DNA of 64,000 bases. Source: Protea cynaroides (Eukaryota; Streptophyta; Magnoliopsida; Proteales; Proteaceae). Position numbers and translations under genes: made by a program. The notes beneath the pieces were generated by a model that was not told where the DNA came from, did not search any database, and saw only the letters and a list, made by a program, of their open reading frames with translations. Positions 9,661 through 20,380 of this stretch are shown here, piece after piece (positions within the stretch are counted from its first letter, which is position 1; the number at the start of each line of letters is the position of its first letter). Location of the stretch: NCBI GenBank assembly GCA_028583415.1, contig CM053273.1, forward strand, positions 91,486,676-91,550,675, in the 5' to 3' direction.

Positions 9661-12600
9661 GGTTGTGTCTCAGATGTATGTGTCTTCTTTTTCATTATAT
9701 ATCTTACTTTTTACTTTAGTAATGGCTACTTGACTATCACAATGTAGTGATATTGGGGGCATAGGTTTATGCCATAACGGAATTTCAACCACCAAATTTT
9801 TAAGCCACTCGACTTCTGCCCTAGCCTTCTCCAAGGCTATAAACTCTGCATCCATGGTGGAACCTATACCACAAGTTTGCTTAATAGATTTCCATGAAAT
9901 CACTCCACCAAGAGTGAATACGTAACCACTTGTGGCTAGGGATTCTTCTGTATTGGATATCCAATTAGCATCACAATATCCTTCTAGAATTGAAAGATTT
10001 CCACTATAGTGTAAGCCGTAGTTCATTGTTCTCTTTAAGTACCTTAACAACTTGTTAGAGCTTTCCAATGCTCCTTCCCTGGGTTATGAGTATATTGATT
10101 CAATTTCCCTACAGCTAAGGCTATGTCTGATCTTATGGAACTCATCAAGTATGACACTGAACTTGTAATCTGGGAATACTCCTTTTAGGAGACTGATTCA
10201 CCTTGGCGTTTTATGAGATGACTCCCTACCTCTAAAGGTATCTTTATTGGAGAGCACTTATAATGTCCATACTTCTTTAGTAGGTTTTTCATATAATGTG
10301 CTTAAGATAATATTATCTCATTGGGTTTTCTTATAACTTTGATGCCTAAAATGACATCAACTTCTCCCATGTCATCTGTATCAAATTTTGACATAAGAAT
10401 TTTATTTGTTAAATTCACAACATTTAAAATTACACCCTTGCTATTATTAAATTTACTACATACACATCTATTAGAATTATTGGTAACAAGACCATCATTT
10501 AATAACAAATGATCAAACTTGCATGCCATTGTTTAGGTGCTTGTTTTAAATTATACAAGAATTTAATTAATTTACAGACTTTATGTTCTTGTCCAGATAC
10601 TATACATCCTTCAAATTGTTTAATATAAATTTTTTCTTCTAAATCTCCATTTAGAAATATTGTTTTAACATCCATTTGATGAATAACTAAGTTATAGATC
10701 GAGGCAATAGCAAATAAGGTTCTTATAGTTACAATACGAGCTATATGAGAGAATGTATCAAAATAATCTATATTCTTCTTTTGTCTAAATCTTTTTACCA
10801 CCAACCTTGCCTTAGTATCAAGAGATCCATCATATTTTAATTTCTTTTTAAATATCTACTTGGTATCTAGAAACTTTGTTCCTGATGGAAGGTCCACCAA
10901 TTCTCAAGTGTGATTCTGGATTATAGAGTCCAACTCGTTTTTAATAGCCTCTTTCTAGAACACTGCATCTGGAGATATTACAGCCTCTTGATAAGTAAAG
11001 GGGTCTCTATCCACATGAAATAGTAACAATGTCATCATCTAGGTTAGGGGGTTTCTTCTGTCTTTTACTTCTCTTAAGTAACTCAGTATTAATTTCATCA
11101 GATTCTTGTTCTTTATTAATTTCATTACTTATAACAGAAATCTCATTATGAATCTCATTAAGAGTAGTACCAACCAACTTAGGGAACACATGTTCAAAAA
11201 ATTTAGCGTTACAGGATTCAATGATAATGTTAGCATCAAAGACATTTTCAATTGATTTAAATACCAAGAACCTATATGCAACGCTATGATGAGCATATCC
11301 TATAAAAATACAATCATAGGTCTTGGGTCTAAATTTTTTTTCTTTGATTCAGATATTCTAACTTTGGCTAAACACCCCATACCCTTAAATGATTAAATGA
11401 TGGTTTCCTAATATGTCACAGTTCAAAAGGAACAAGATTTGATCTCTTGGGAGAAATTCTATTCAAGATATAACATGCAGATAAAATAGCTTCCTCCCAC
11501 ATATTATAAGGTAGTCCAGAGCTACTAAGAAAATAATTCATCATTTCTTTTAGAGTTCTATTTTTTCTTTCAACTATACCATTAGACTCAGATTGGTATG
11601 GTGCAGTAGTTTCATGTATTATTTCATTTTATTCACAAAATTGAGATAGGCTATAACTGTCATACTTAGTCCCTTTGTCGGTTCTTAACCTTTTAATTTT
11701 TCTATTTAACTGATTTTCAACTTCAAGTTTATAAGTTTTAAAAGCATGTTCAGCTTTATCCTTAGATTTTAGAAGATATACTTTAGTATACCTAGATTAA
11801 TCATCAATGAAGGTTATATAATATTTATTATCTCTCCTTGATTCATAAGATTTAAAATCAGTCAAGTCACTATGTATTAATTCTAAAAGATTGGTTTGTC
11901 TTTCTGCAGACTTATTGGTTTTTTGTAATAATTTTAGCTTCTATACATATTGGGCATTTATGTTGTGAGGATTCGGATAGACCTTGAATATATCTTAAGT
12001 AAGATAGTCTTTTAATGTAGGTATACTACGATGTCCTAGTCTATAATGTCAAACATCAAATGACTTAATCAAATAAGAAGAAACAAGAATTTCATTCAAA
12101 ACATTATCAACATTTATTACAAATAAACCATTACTAGCATAACCTTTCCCTACATACTTATTCCCTTGTAGTACAATGACTTTATCAGCTTCAAAGCTGA
12201 GTTTCATTCCAACTTTATTTAGACGGAAGTCGAAAACCAGATTTCTATGGATATCTGGGACATGCAACACTTCATTAAATACAAGAGTCTTTCTAGAAGT
12301 CAGCTTCAGAGCTACTTGACCCTTGTCCATAACTGGTGAGGTTTGAAAATTCCCCATATACACAAAATCGCTTGCTTTGATCGAAAAATATTTTATGAAA
12401 GCAGATCGGTTAGAGCAAATATGCTTGGAGGCTCCAGTGTCTATTATCCACTCCTTTGGTTTTTCAAGCAAATTCACCTCAATTACTACAACTGGAAACA
12501 GGTCCTCTTTAGTGAGATGGACCTTGGCTTTGTCATTTCTCAGTTTCTTCTTGCTGGCCCTATAATCTTTTTTGAAGTGACTCGATTTCCCACAGAAGAA

Positions 12601-13383
12601 GCAACCTCCCTTGGACTTCTTGAACTTGCCTTTCTTGAACTTGTTATCTTTCTTCACCTGAAGAAACTTCTTTGACTTGTCCCTCTTTTCTGTTTTACCG
12701 TTTTCCACAAGATTAGTCTTGATTTTGAATTCCTTGTCTTTTTCCACCTTATTAGTCTCACGGTTCTTTTTTTCTATCTTGATACGCATTATGTAATGCT
12801 CCAGGGTCCAGTCTTTAGATTTGTGCTTCATATGTGACTTGAAGTCACTTCAGGAGTTAGGCAACTTCTCCATTAATGCTGCAGATACAAACTGTTCTGG
12901 TATTGACATTTCCTCTTTTACAAGGCTTGCTACCAAAACTTGGAATATATCCATTTGCATGGAGACACTCAAATCTTCTTTCATTTTGAAATTTAAGAAG
13001 TTTGTAGTTACATACTTTTTACACCCAACATCTTCCAAAGAGTATTTTTTGTCAAGTGCCTCCCATATGGTATATGCATAATCATAGGAAGAGTACATAT
13101 TGTATAGATCATTGGTCATTACATTCAGGGTTTTGTTCTTGCACTGAAAGTCAGCATTAATCCATGCAACCCTCTTTGATTTTATTTCAAGGTCATCAGA
13201 TTCCTCAGGCATCTTCTCAGTAAGGGTGAAGATAGCACCCAATTGGAACAGGGCGAAGTGCATCATCAGTCTCCAGTACTTGAAATTTGGACCATTAAAT
13301 GGCTCAATATTGTCAAATTCAGACACGCTGCGCATTGTCCCCATGGCAGATCCAACCTCAGTGGTCACACCAGATTCAGTCAT
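9661..13383 (-). pseudogene. Copia gag-pol of the 8-14 kb element, broken
   Basis: Gag starts at ATG 13383 (MTESGVTTEVGSAMGTMRSV) and contains FDNIEPFNGPNFKYW and WINADFQCKNKTLN. A stop at 12847-12849 separates it from the nucleocapsid, whose zinc knuckle CFFCGKSSHFKKDY has lost its last Cys. Protease motif WIIDTGASKHIC follows near 12430. The integrase region (about 11300-12050) is broken by stops. RT pieces include QMDVKTIFLNGDLEEKIYIK (near 10650), GEVDVILGIKVI and LLRYLKRTMNYGLHYSG. RNase H has EGYCDANWISNTEESLATSG and DAEFIALEKA. Several frameshifts and stops exclude a functional polyprotein. Confidence 0.85.
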
Positions 13384-13433
13384 GATAACAGTCACTACAA
13401 TATATATAAAAATAAATATTGTCTTAAGATTAA

Positions 13434-14472
13434 TGTTGTAAATAAAGCTATGATATAGCAGCAATTATATATTGTATAAACTAGAAATATATGAAACAAT
13501 AATAATTAATTATCTAATTAATCAATATGAAATAATAGTCATATATATATATATATATAGTTAAATCTGTAACATACATAAAATAAATGTAACAATGCAT
13601 ACCTTGTAAGCAAAAAATCGAAGCTTAGAAGGAGGGTTGAGTTGTGTTGGTACACTCTCTTTAAGACAGTATTTGTCCTCTATTGGTGCAGTAGGTCCCC
13701 TGCAAATCTGCCTCCAAGATAAAATAACCCCTATGTACGATGCCAACCCAGTGTGCACACACTGTCAGGTATATGCATACTCGATGGCTAAGATCAACTC
13801 CTTTGGAAAAATCAATGAAGCTCGACCCTTCGATTAAATAGAATATATAGAGAGAGAGAGAGAGTTGGAGAGGAAGAGAGGAGAAATCTTATTGATTTCG
13901 AGTGAATTGGAAGCATGGGGTTGGGCTCTATATATAGGTACCACTTGAAAGTGGCCACTGGATGGGGTGTGACACTCCAGATGGACCGTCCAGATCGTGC
14001 CAGATCGTAGATCTTACGATCGACGGTCCAGATGGCATCCATTATAGTGTAGAGATACATCTCTACACACATGCCCCTTCTAAAAGGGTATCTGTGTAGG
14101 GGTGGGTCAAAACCCGACCACACCCACGGCCCACGCCCACCCCCCCACCCGTGGTCCGGTCTTGTCCGACAGGCGAGTGCATGTGTGTGTAAGTCGACTC
14201 GAACCAAGCTAGGCTTTCTTGCTTGGACTCAATAGGTAGGCAACAACCCCTACAAATAAAGACCCCTCCTCTTTAGCCTCTAAGTAATGTGGGACTAATA
14301 AAATCCTACACTACTCACACCAACTCAAAACTGAAAATCAAACTCCTGCCCAAATCTAAAACCAAAATTTTGGAACCAAATAAAAAAAGACAAGTTTTGA
14401 GTTTAAATTTTTTTTAAAACTTTATTTTGAAAAATAGTTTGTTTTGAACTTTGACTTTTACTTTTTCCAACA
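13434..14472 (-). repeat. 5' LTR of the 8-14 kb copia element, with extra block
   Basis: It matches the 3' LTR at 8243-8935 but carries an extra segment, about 13938-14235, rich in inverted repeats (for example TGGACCGTC pairing with GACGGTCCA near 13981-14032, and CCACTT-GAAA-GTGG near 13942). ATAGG occurs at both edges of the extra segment and could be a target duplication. An (AT)n run is at about 13541-13558. Confidence 0.75.
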
Positions 14473-14476
14473 CTAT

Positions 14477-14514
<38 letters not shown>

Positions 14515-14890
14515 CTATTCTTTCTAATTCTTCTTCAATCCACTCCATGATGCATAAGCATGTATCAAGTTTGAACATTCATACTATCTTATTGGGGTTG
14601 GGACAAGATTAATGGAGACAAAATAGAAGAGAGAGAGAGAGATAGATAATAGGAAAGTAAATAGGGATATGAGGCTCTATTGAGGAAGCCGTGTCTTTAG
14701 TAGTTTTATTGAGGAGTCGCGGCTCGAGTAATTTTAATGTGGAAGTCGTATCTCGAGTAGCTTTACTCAGGAAACCTGGCCTCATAGATCATTCACAAAA
14801 GCCCAACTGTTTGCAAATTCCAAAATCCCCCTTTCATTCATAAGAACCCATATAAATAGATTATTAAACACTTGCACAAACACACCTATA
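14473..14890. repeat. CT microsatellite and degenerate tandem repeats
   Basis: A (CT)n run lies at 14482-14511 and an (AG)n stretch near 14630. From about 14670 to 14785 there are three to four degenerate units of about 30 bp with the pattern TTGAGGA(A/G)(G)C(C/G)G..CTCGAGTA. No gene is seen. Confidence 0.5.
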
Positions 14891-15344
14891 TGTCACAACC
14901 CTCGACCCGCTCCGCCTACATGATCCAGGGATTGACACATGGATTGGTGGGTTGGCCCATATTTCAGAATTCTCCACACTTGTACATATGAAAGGTTCTC
15001 TAGAAACCTCTATATTCTCTAAACTTCTTTAAGGAGGCGGGAGTATTTTAGACCTCAATGCTAGAATGTTTTCAATCATTGGATATGTAACACTTGTACA
15101 AATTTCAACCATTCATTGTACCCCTTGGGGCCTATAAATAAGGATGACCTCATTTGGTCAAGGCACTTTGTACTCAAGCAATCAAGCAACATTGTAAGAA
15201 TTCATTTGCAATAGAAGTTCTTTCAAAGTTCTCTTTTGTGTGCTCTCTTCCTTTGGTAAGGAGTGAGGCTGACTTACCGTTTCAAGAGAAGTTGTAAGCA
15301 ACTAAGTGCCGCACAATTGGCTTAGTTACACTAAGGCTGTGACA
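14891..15344. mobile_element. Probable solo LTR, 454 bp
   Basis: It starts TGTCACA and ends TGTGACA, a perfect 7-bp terminal inverted repeat obeying TG..CA. TATA lies directly on each side (14887-14890, 15345-15348). There is a TATA box CTATAAATAAGG near 15132, and a transcript start and CT-rich leader would follow. This is the usual LTR layout. There is no coding sequence. The superfamily cannot be told. Confidence 0.6.
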
Positions 15345-16620
15345 TATAGGTCATAACCCACGTACATGTACGACACACCAGAACCACATGATAACTACAC
15401 TCACTACCGCATAACCCATTACACAACCCGATAATTATTCTCAATACTGAACTAAATAATCACCATAACTTTTCATGTACACCAAGCATGTAGTTGTTAT
15501 GCAAATAATAGTATAATACATGATTACATATTTGGTACTTTGGAGGTGAATCACTGCCCCAGTTGTGAAGCCCATGCACCAATGTACGTAGGCTAAAGAT
15601 GGTGCATACAAGACACTCAAAAGTAGGGGTATCAACAGGTCAATCCGGTGTTGGTTTGTTATCATGCATTTTATGCATTGCATGCTAAACCAAGGTTAAG
15701 AGACAAAGTATTTACAAACATGGCATTGTGAAAAAAAAAAAAAAAAAACCCAAAAAATGCTAAAAAGAAAAAATTAAAAATAATTATATCTAATAAAATG
15801 CATGCAACTTTCTTATTATTATATCCACATTAGAGAAATAGAAAATAAAGAAAATTTACAAAAATATGAGAAAATAATGAAAATACCCCTTTAATATTTT
15901 AAATCATAAAATGCATGAAACCAAAATTAAACACATAAAAAAATCCAAATAAAATCCAAATATGACTTAAAATAACCCTAATGATGTCTAAACACTTAAA
16001 AAATAATTTGTATATGCAAAAATCAATCCTAAATCCTTAAATTATTCACGAAAAAAATTATTTATATGAAAAATAAGCCTAAAGTGCATATTCTAAAACC
16101 TTAAAAATAGAATAAAAACAAAATTTATAAATTATAAAAAAAATAGAGTGCAATTTCTAAAATACCCCTACATATAAATCTCCTAATATGTAGATAAAAT
16201 TAAGAAAAAAATTATCAAAATATGAGAAACATGAGAAAAATGTTAAGAGCAAAAAAAAAATAATAATAATAATAATAATAATCCTATTGATCTGAGATTA
16301 AAAAAATACACAAAATCCACATAATATAGTGAACGCATCATAGGGGAAAAAGTTAAAAAGTTTTAGATTATGCCATATTAAGAAAGAAAAATTCAAAATA
16401 ACATATGAAGAAGAAAAAAAAACTTAAGAACCGACGAACAAAATCTGAAGATGACAGAAACATCATGAACTAACTAGAGAACCAGACATGAAAAAAAAAA
16501 AAAAAAAAAATCTTGGTGTATCGTCTATTAACATAATCCAGTTTGAATTTGAATTCAAATATTCAAATACAAACCTCACGCTAATATCCATCCTCACATT
16601 TCTATCAATCCTTAAAATCA
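15345..16620. other. AT-rich intergenic DNA without genes
   Basis: From about 15720 the sequence is extremely A-rich on this strand, with many A-runs and an ATA/TAA microsatellite at 16258-16282. Only short chance open frames occur. I see no conserved protein, RNA or clear mobile element ends. Confidence 0.5.
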
Positions 16621-16731
16621 TTCAACTGTAAAGAAGAGGTTTTTTTTTTTTTTTTTTTTGGTAAAGGTAAAGATGAGGTTGAGGGTTGCTCTAGTGGAAA
16701 AAGATCATCTCTAGTGAAGCACTTGTGTAGT

Positions 16732-16829
16732 GAGGATCTCATCCACTCAAAGTGGATCAGCACGTATCCCGATCCACTCAAAGTGCATCGAGATACATGC
16801 AAATCCACTTTGAATGGGTGAGATCTGTT
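16732..16829. repeat. Imperfect inverted repeat (about 24-nt arms) with internal repeats
   Basis: GATCTCATCCACTCAAAGTG at about 16734 pairs with the reverse complement of CACTTTGAATGGGTGAGATC near 16805-16825. A third copy of the ATCCACTCAAAGTG core lies between them. The transcript would fold into a hairpin of roughly 95 nt. It could be a MITE remnant or a small-RNA-producing hairpin; I cannot decide. Confidence 0.45.
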
Positions 16830-18337
16830 ACGATTATTTACCGACGAGCACTTGGTCCAGGTTCTCCTGCAAGGTGGGAAGAGCGAATTGTCATCAGAGG
16901 ACAGGCCGAGATGGCCGGACGTCCACTTCGACGATCAAGTTAGTAAGGAAACTAACAATATGGAGCATATAGAAGAAGACAAGTTCTTTGGTCGTGAGGA
17001 AAGAAGATGAATTCAAGAGTGAATGTAAGAAAGTGTATCTGAGTTTACTTAGCTAATTCTTGTTCCGTTGAATGATTGTCGTGTGGCTTTATAGGCGTGA
17101 GAAGATCTTGGATAATCTTTGAATAAGGCGTGGGAATAACCACCTGACCGCTAGGAACGTCCCCAATAATCGTGCATGACCATAGGATGATGAACCAACG
17201 ATCAAGATGTTCCAAGTCGTCCCATTTAACCGCTAAGGGGGGATCCCACATAATCTATTGTCGTGATGATTTAGGAGTCTTCCACACGTGCAATAATCGA
17301 GAAGTAAGACAAGACACGAGTTGGAGCGCAAGGCCGCCAAGTCGCCAGATAATGACGCGACTTGGTGTTCTATACTGATTCATGGCGGATTCCAACCCAT
17401 GGGACAAGGCAATCTCCAACCCGGCGAGTTAAGGGTCATGTCCACCAAAACACATGTTGCCCTCTCACATCGTCAGGCCTGGGAACACGCGTCACCCAAT
17501 GGTTTATGGACAAAATATGGTATCAACAGGATCCTCACTACACCTCACTAAATTCTCAACTATAAATTATAAATATATTGTCTACCAAAAGAATAGGAAC
17601 GACAACTCATACCGATCTATTTAAATTACACAGTAGCAATATACCTATGATAGTGATGCAATATCTTAATGAATACTTAGCCAAACTATATGAAACAAAA
17701 GGGATATTAAAAATAGGATTACAAAGGAGGAAAATCAGTTGCACTGTCAACAGTAGTGAACAGAGAAGCGGTCTTTTAATTATTTTTTTCATGAAGAATA
17801 TATGTACATACAAGTGATATGAACTCAAACAAAATGTTTGCAAGAAAACCTTGAAATGAAAGATCCGTTTAATGAATTAAGATAAAGGTGAAGGAAAACT
17901 TTCTCTTAATAAATGCACAAATATGGGGGCGTTGACATCCATTGATGTCCACAGTTGTTGACATAAGCGATCATGTCCTGCCAAATCATGCAAAACCCCT
18001 CCAATCCGGGTTGAAATCGTTTCCAATTATTGGAGGCTCTAATCGCCCATCTAGCAATTGCAATTAATCAGGAGCACTAATCGATGTATTGGTAGATGCG
18101 CCCAGTTAATTCCAATCGCTGGATTGGCGATTGAAACCTCCAATACAAAATATCTGCGTATTTTAAGGTTTTCATGATAATTAAATGACATTCAAGAAAA
18201 AGAATCAATGTCAATGGACCATTGACACAAGTCCCATGTCCAAAAGACACATGCTTGAAAAATCTTGGCCATCAAAAGCTGAACCCCTCTGGCCCAAAGA
18301 AGGATGCCCCAAGTGACGTCCACGTATGTGTACTATC
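16830..18337. other. Intergenic, no supported gene
   Basis: Several short open frames occur on both strands around 17045-17565 but none resembles a known protein. The GC content rises near 16850-17470, which suggests an old LTR or other repeat. TGGTATCAACAGG at 17518 is a weak match to a copia primer-binding site. A 37-base stretch near 18095 recurs with changes near 52280 (both contain CGATGTATTGGTAGA), so it belongs to a dispersed repeat. Confidence 0.35.
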
Positions 18338-18340
18338 TAA

Positions 18341-18830
18341 GGGGGTGTTTGATAACATTCTAGAAGTTGGATTCTGACTTCTGGAGCATAAATGGAGTAG
18401 AAGTCTATTTGGTAACTTGGTTCGGATTTCTGGAGATCCATGAGTGAACCAGCTCCAAATAGACTCCATAATCCAATTTTTTTGAGCATCAAATAGATGC
18501 TTTTCGACTTCAGAGCACAATTTTTAAGGGAAAAAACCACCCCACACCACTACTACCACCAACCACCACCACCACCCACCGCTGCCGCCACCACCACCAA
18601 CCACCTACCACCGCCACCACCACCAACCACCCACCACCGCCACCACCACCAACCATCACCCACCACCACCACCCTCCATCACCACCCACGGCCACCACCA
18701 CGGCCACCACCCACCCACCACCACTGTTCTCCACCACCTCCCATTTACCACCATCGTCACCAATCATCACCACTCACCACTAGTGCCATCATCCACCACC
18801 CACCATCACTACTTTGGAGTCCTGTTTTAT
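18341..18830. mobile_element. Right-truncated relative of the CCA-cored TIR element
   Basis: The left end GGGGGTGTTTGATAACATTC matches the terminal repeat of the element at 19385 (GTTTGATAACA-TC) and the next 180 bases share its plan (CTGACTTCTGGAGC and similar). A CCA/CCG-rich core runs from 18540 to about 18810. No matching right terminal repeat is found, so this copy is truncated or internally rearranged. Confidence 0.5.
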
Positions 18831-19384
18831 CATCTATAGGTCGAACCCAACGGAAGACCCTGCAAGTGGATTCTAACAGCAACAATAATGTTAATGTTCA
18901 TCTCTTTCATATCATACTTCTCTCTCTCTCTCTCTAAGATTAATTACTTATAGAGTAGATTGAGATTCTCCTCTTAGATTCATTTTCTTGAATGATGAGA
19001 GGATTATCGTGCCATTTTTTGCCCTTTCATCTTGATATGCTTTTAATTTTGCTCTTTTTTTTTTTGACTCTTCAGAGGGTTTTTTAGACTTACCTAATGT
19101 ATTTGAATGTTCTTTAAAACTATGTAATCAGACAAAGTTTAGCCCCGATGAGCACCATTTCAATTTTCAACAATCCTCCCAGTTTCATTCGAAGTGTGCA
19201 CACTAACTGTCATTTGTTTTGATTGCTTGATCTGAATGATAAAATATTTTGCTAAGTCCTAATGATAGTGTGATTACCATGGAATTTGTGTGAAAGTGAA
19301 GTTGTTGATCTGATGATCTTGTGTTTTTGAAACTGAATTAGAAATTTGAAGAATAAATAAGAATCCAGAGTTGAAGTTTTATTA

Positions 19385-20115
19385 GGCCCCGTTTGATAAC
19401 ACTCTAACTCCTTACTTCTTAGCTCCGGAGTTAATCCGGAGTAGAATGACGATTGATAAATACGGTTCAAATTTTGACTCCCATGGAGTGAACCGCTATA
19501 AAAATGTCTCTGGGAGCTAAAAAGCTGGAACTAAAAAAACTTACTTCTCTTGCTCTGGAGCTATTACCACTACTGAGTGCCATCACTACTATCACTAGCA
19601 CTGCCATAATTACCACCACCCCTCCACCGCCACCAACCACCCACAACAGCCACCACGACCACCACCGCCGCTGCCACCACCACCACCACCACCACCACCA
19701 CCACCCACCACCCACCACTTACCATCGATGCCGCCACCACCACCCACCACCTATCACCATCGCAGCCACCACCACCACCCACCACCTACCATCACTGTCG
19801 CCACCACCACACACCTACAACCACTGCTGCCACTGTCACTACCCACCACCATCACCCACTACCACCGCCGCTACCACCACCCACCAACACTGCCGCCGCC
19901 ACCACCCACCAGCACCACCACCACTACCACCACCCCCCCCACTGCCACCACCACCACCACCACCAAACAGTATTCTGGAAGTATAGCTTTTTGATTTTGG
20001 AGCAGCGTTATCAAATATTATTCTACTCCAACAATCCTGATTCTAGAGAACAAGTAGAAAATGACTCTAGATTAGAAATAATTCCATAGGAGCTGGAGTG
20101 TTATCAAACGGGGCC
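19385..20115. mobile_element. Non-autonomous TIR element, Tourist/Harbinger-like, CCA core
   Basis: Perfect 20-bp terminal inverted repeats: GGCCCCGTTTGATAACACTC at 19385-19404 and its exact complement at 20096-20115. TTA lies on both sides (19382-19384, 20116-20118), the target duplication of PIF/Harbinger elements. There is no transposase. The centre (about 19610-19970) is an imperfect CCA/CCG trinucleotide array, which produces long chance frames on both strands (His/Pro-rich and Trp/Gly/Val-rich). At 731 bp it is in the range of large MITEs. Confidence 0.8.
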
Positions 20116-20224
20116 TTAATCAGGCCTAAATGACTCCATCAAAATCGATATCTACTCTCGGGTATGGGATCCGCTGGATAAAGACGGGGATAGAATCCCT
20201 GTAAGACACGTACGCGGATGTCAA

Positions 20225-20380
20225 CTACTCTCGATACACTATACCGGCCTACGGGGAGATCCGAATCTTGTATTTAAAAGATACAAGGAAAACTCCAAAG
20301 CATAAAACCGCCAGTAACAGTAGAGAAGCGAGAAAGAGGGGGAGATCGCCGTTGCCGAAGAAGGGGCACTTCAGTGATCC
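20225..20380 (+). promoter_or_regulatory. Putative promoter and 5'-UTR of plastid protein gene
   Basis: TTGTATTTAAAAGATAC at about 20267-20283 is the nearest TATA-like sequence, roughly 100 bases before the start codon. The ATG at 20381 is in context TCCATGGC, a good plant start. The upstream border is limited by the TIR element ending at 20115. Confidence 0.35.

Larger units (their letters stand above)
8243..14472 (-). mobile_element. Ty1/copia retrotransposon, two LTRs, decayed
   Basis: On the minus strand the order is 5' LTR (14472-13434), gag, protease, integrase, RT, RNase H, a 0.7 kb noncoding 3' module, polypurine tract CTTGTGGGGGAAT, and 3' LTR (8935-8243). Each LTR begins TGTTGGAAAAAG. 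The outer end of the 3' LTR (TCTTATAAATA) has lost the terminal TG..CA pair that the inner copy keeps (TGTTGTAAATA). I found no convincing target duplication. The 5' LTR is about 350 bp longer, mainly because of an extra block at about 13938-14235. The element is related to, but a different family from, the one at 21515-27396. Confidence 0.85.

Noticed and set aside
8256..14476. ACTAT on both sides of the 8-14 kb copia as target duplication
   Set aside because: The left ACTAT lies inside the region homologous between the two LTRs, so it belongs to the LTR and is not flanking DNA.
17518..17530. Possible copia primer-binding site TGGTATCAACAGG
   Set aside because: Diverges from the initiator-Met site after seven bases and I cannot find a paired LTR around it.
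18497..18937. Long His/Pro-rich frame and its Trp/Gly/Val-rich antisense frame
   Set aside because: Both come from an imperfect CCA trinucleotide array inside a TIR-type element; no splice or start context and no protein family.
19504..19994. Second set of His/Pro and Trp/Val-rich frames
   Set aside because: Same cause: the CCA core of the 19385-20115 element.
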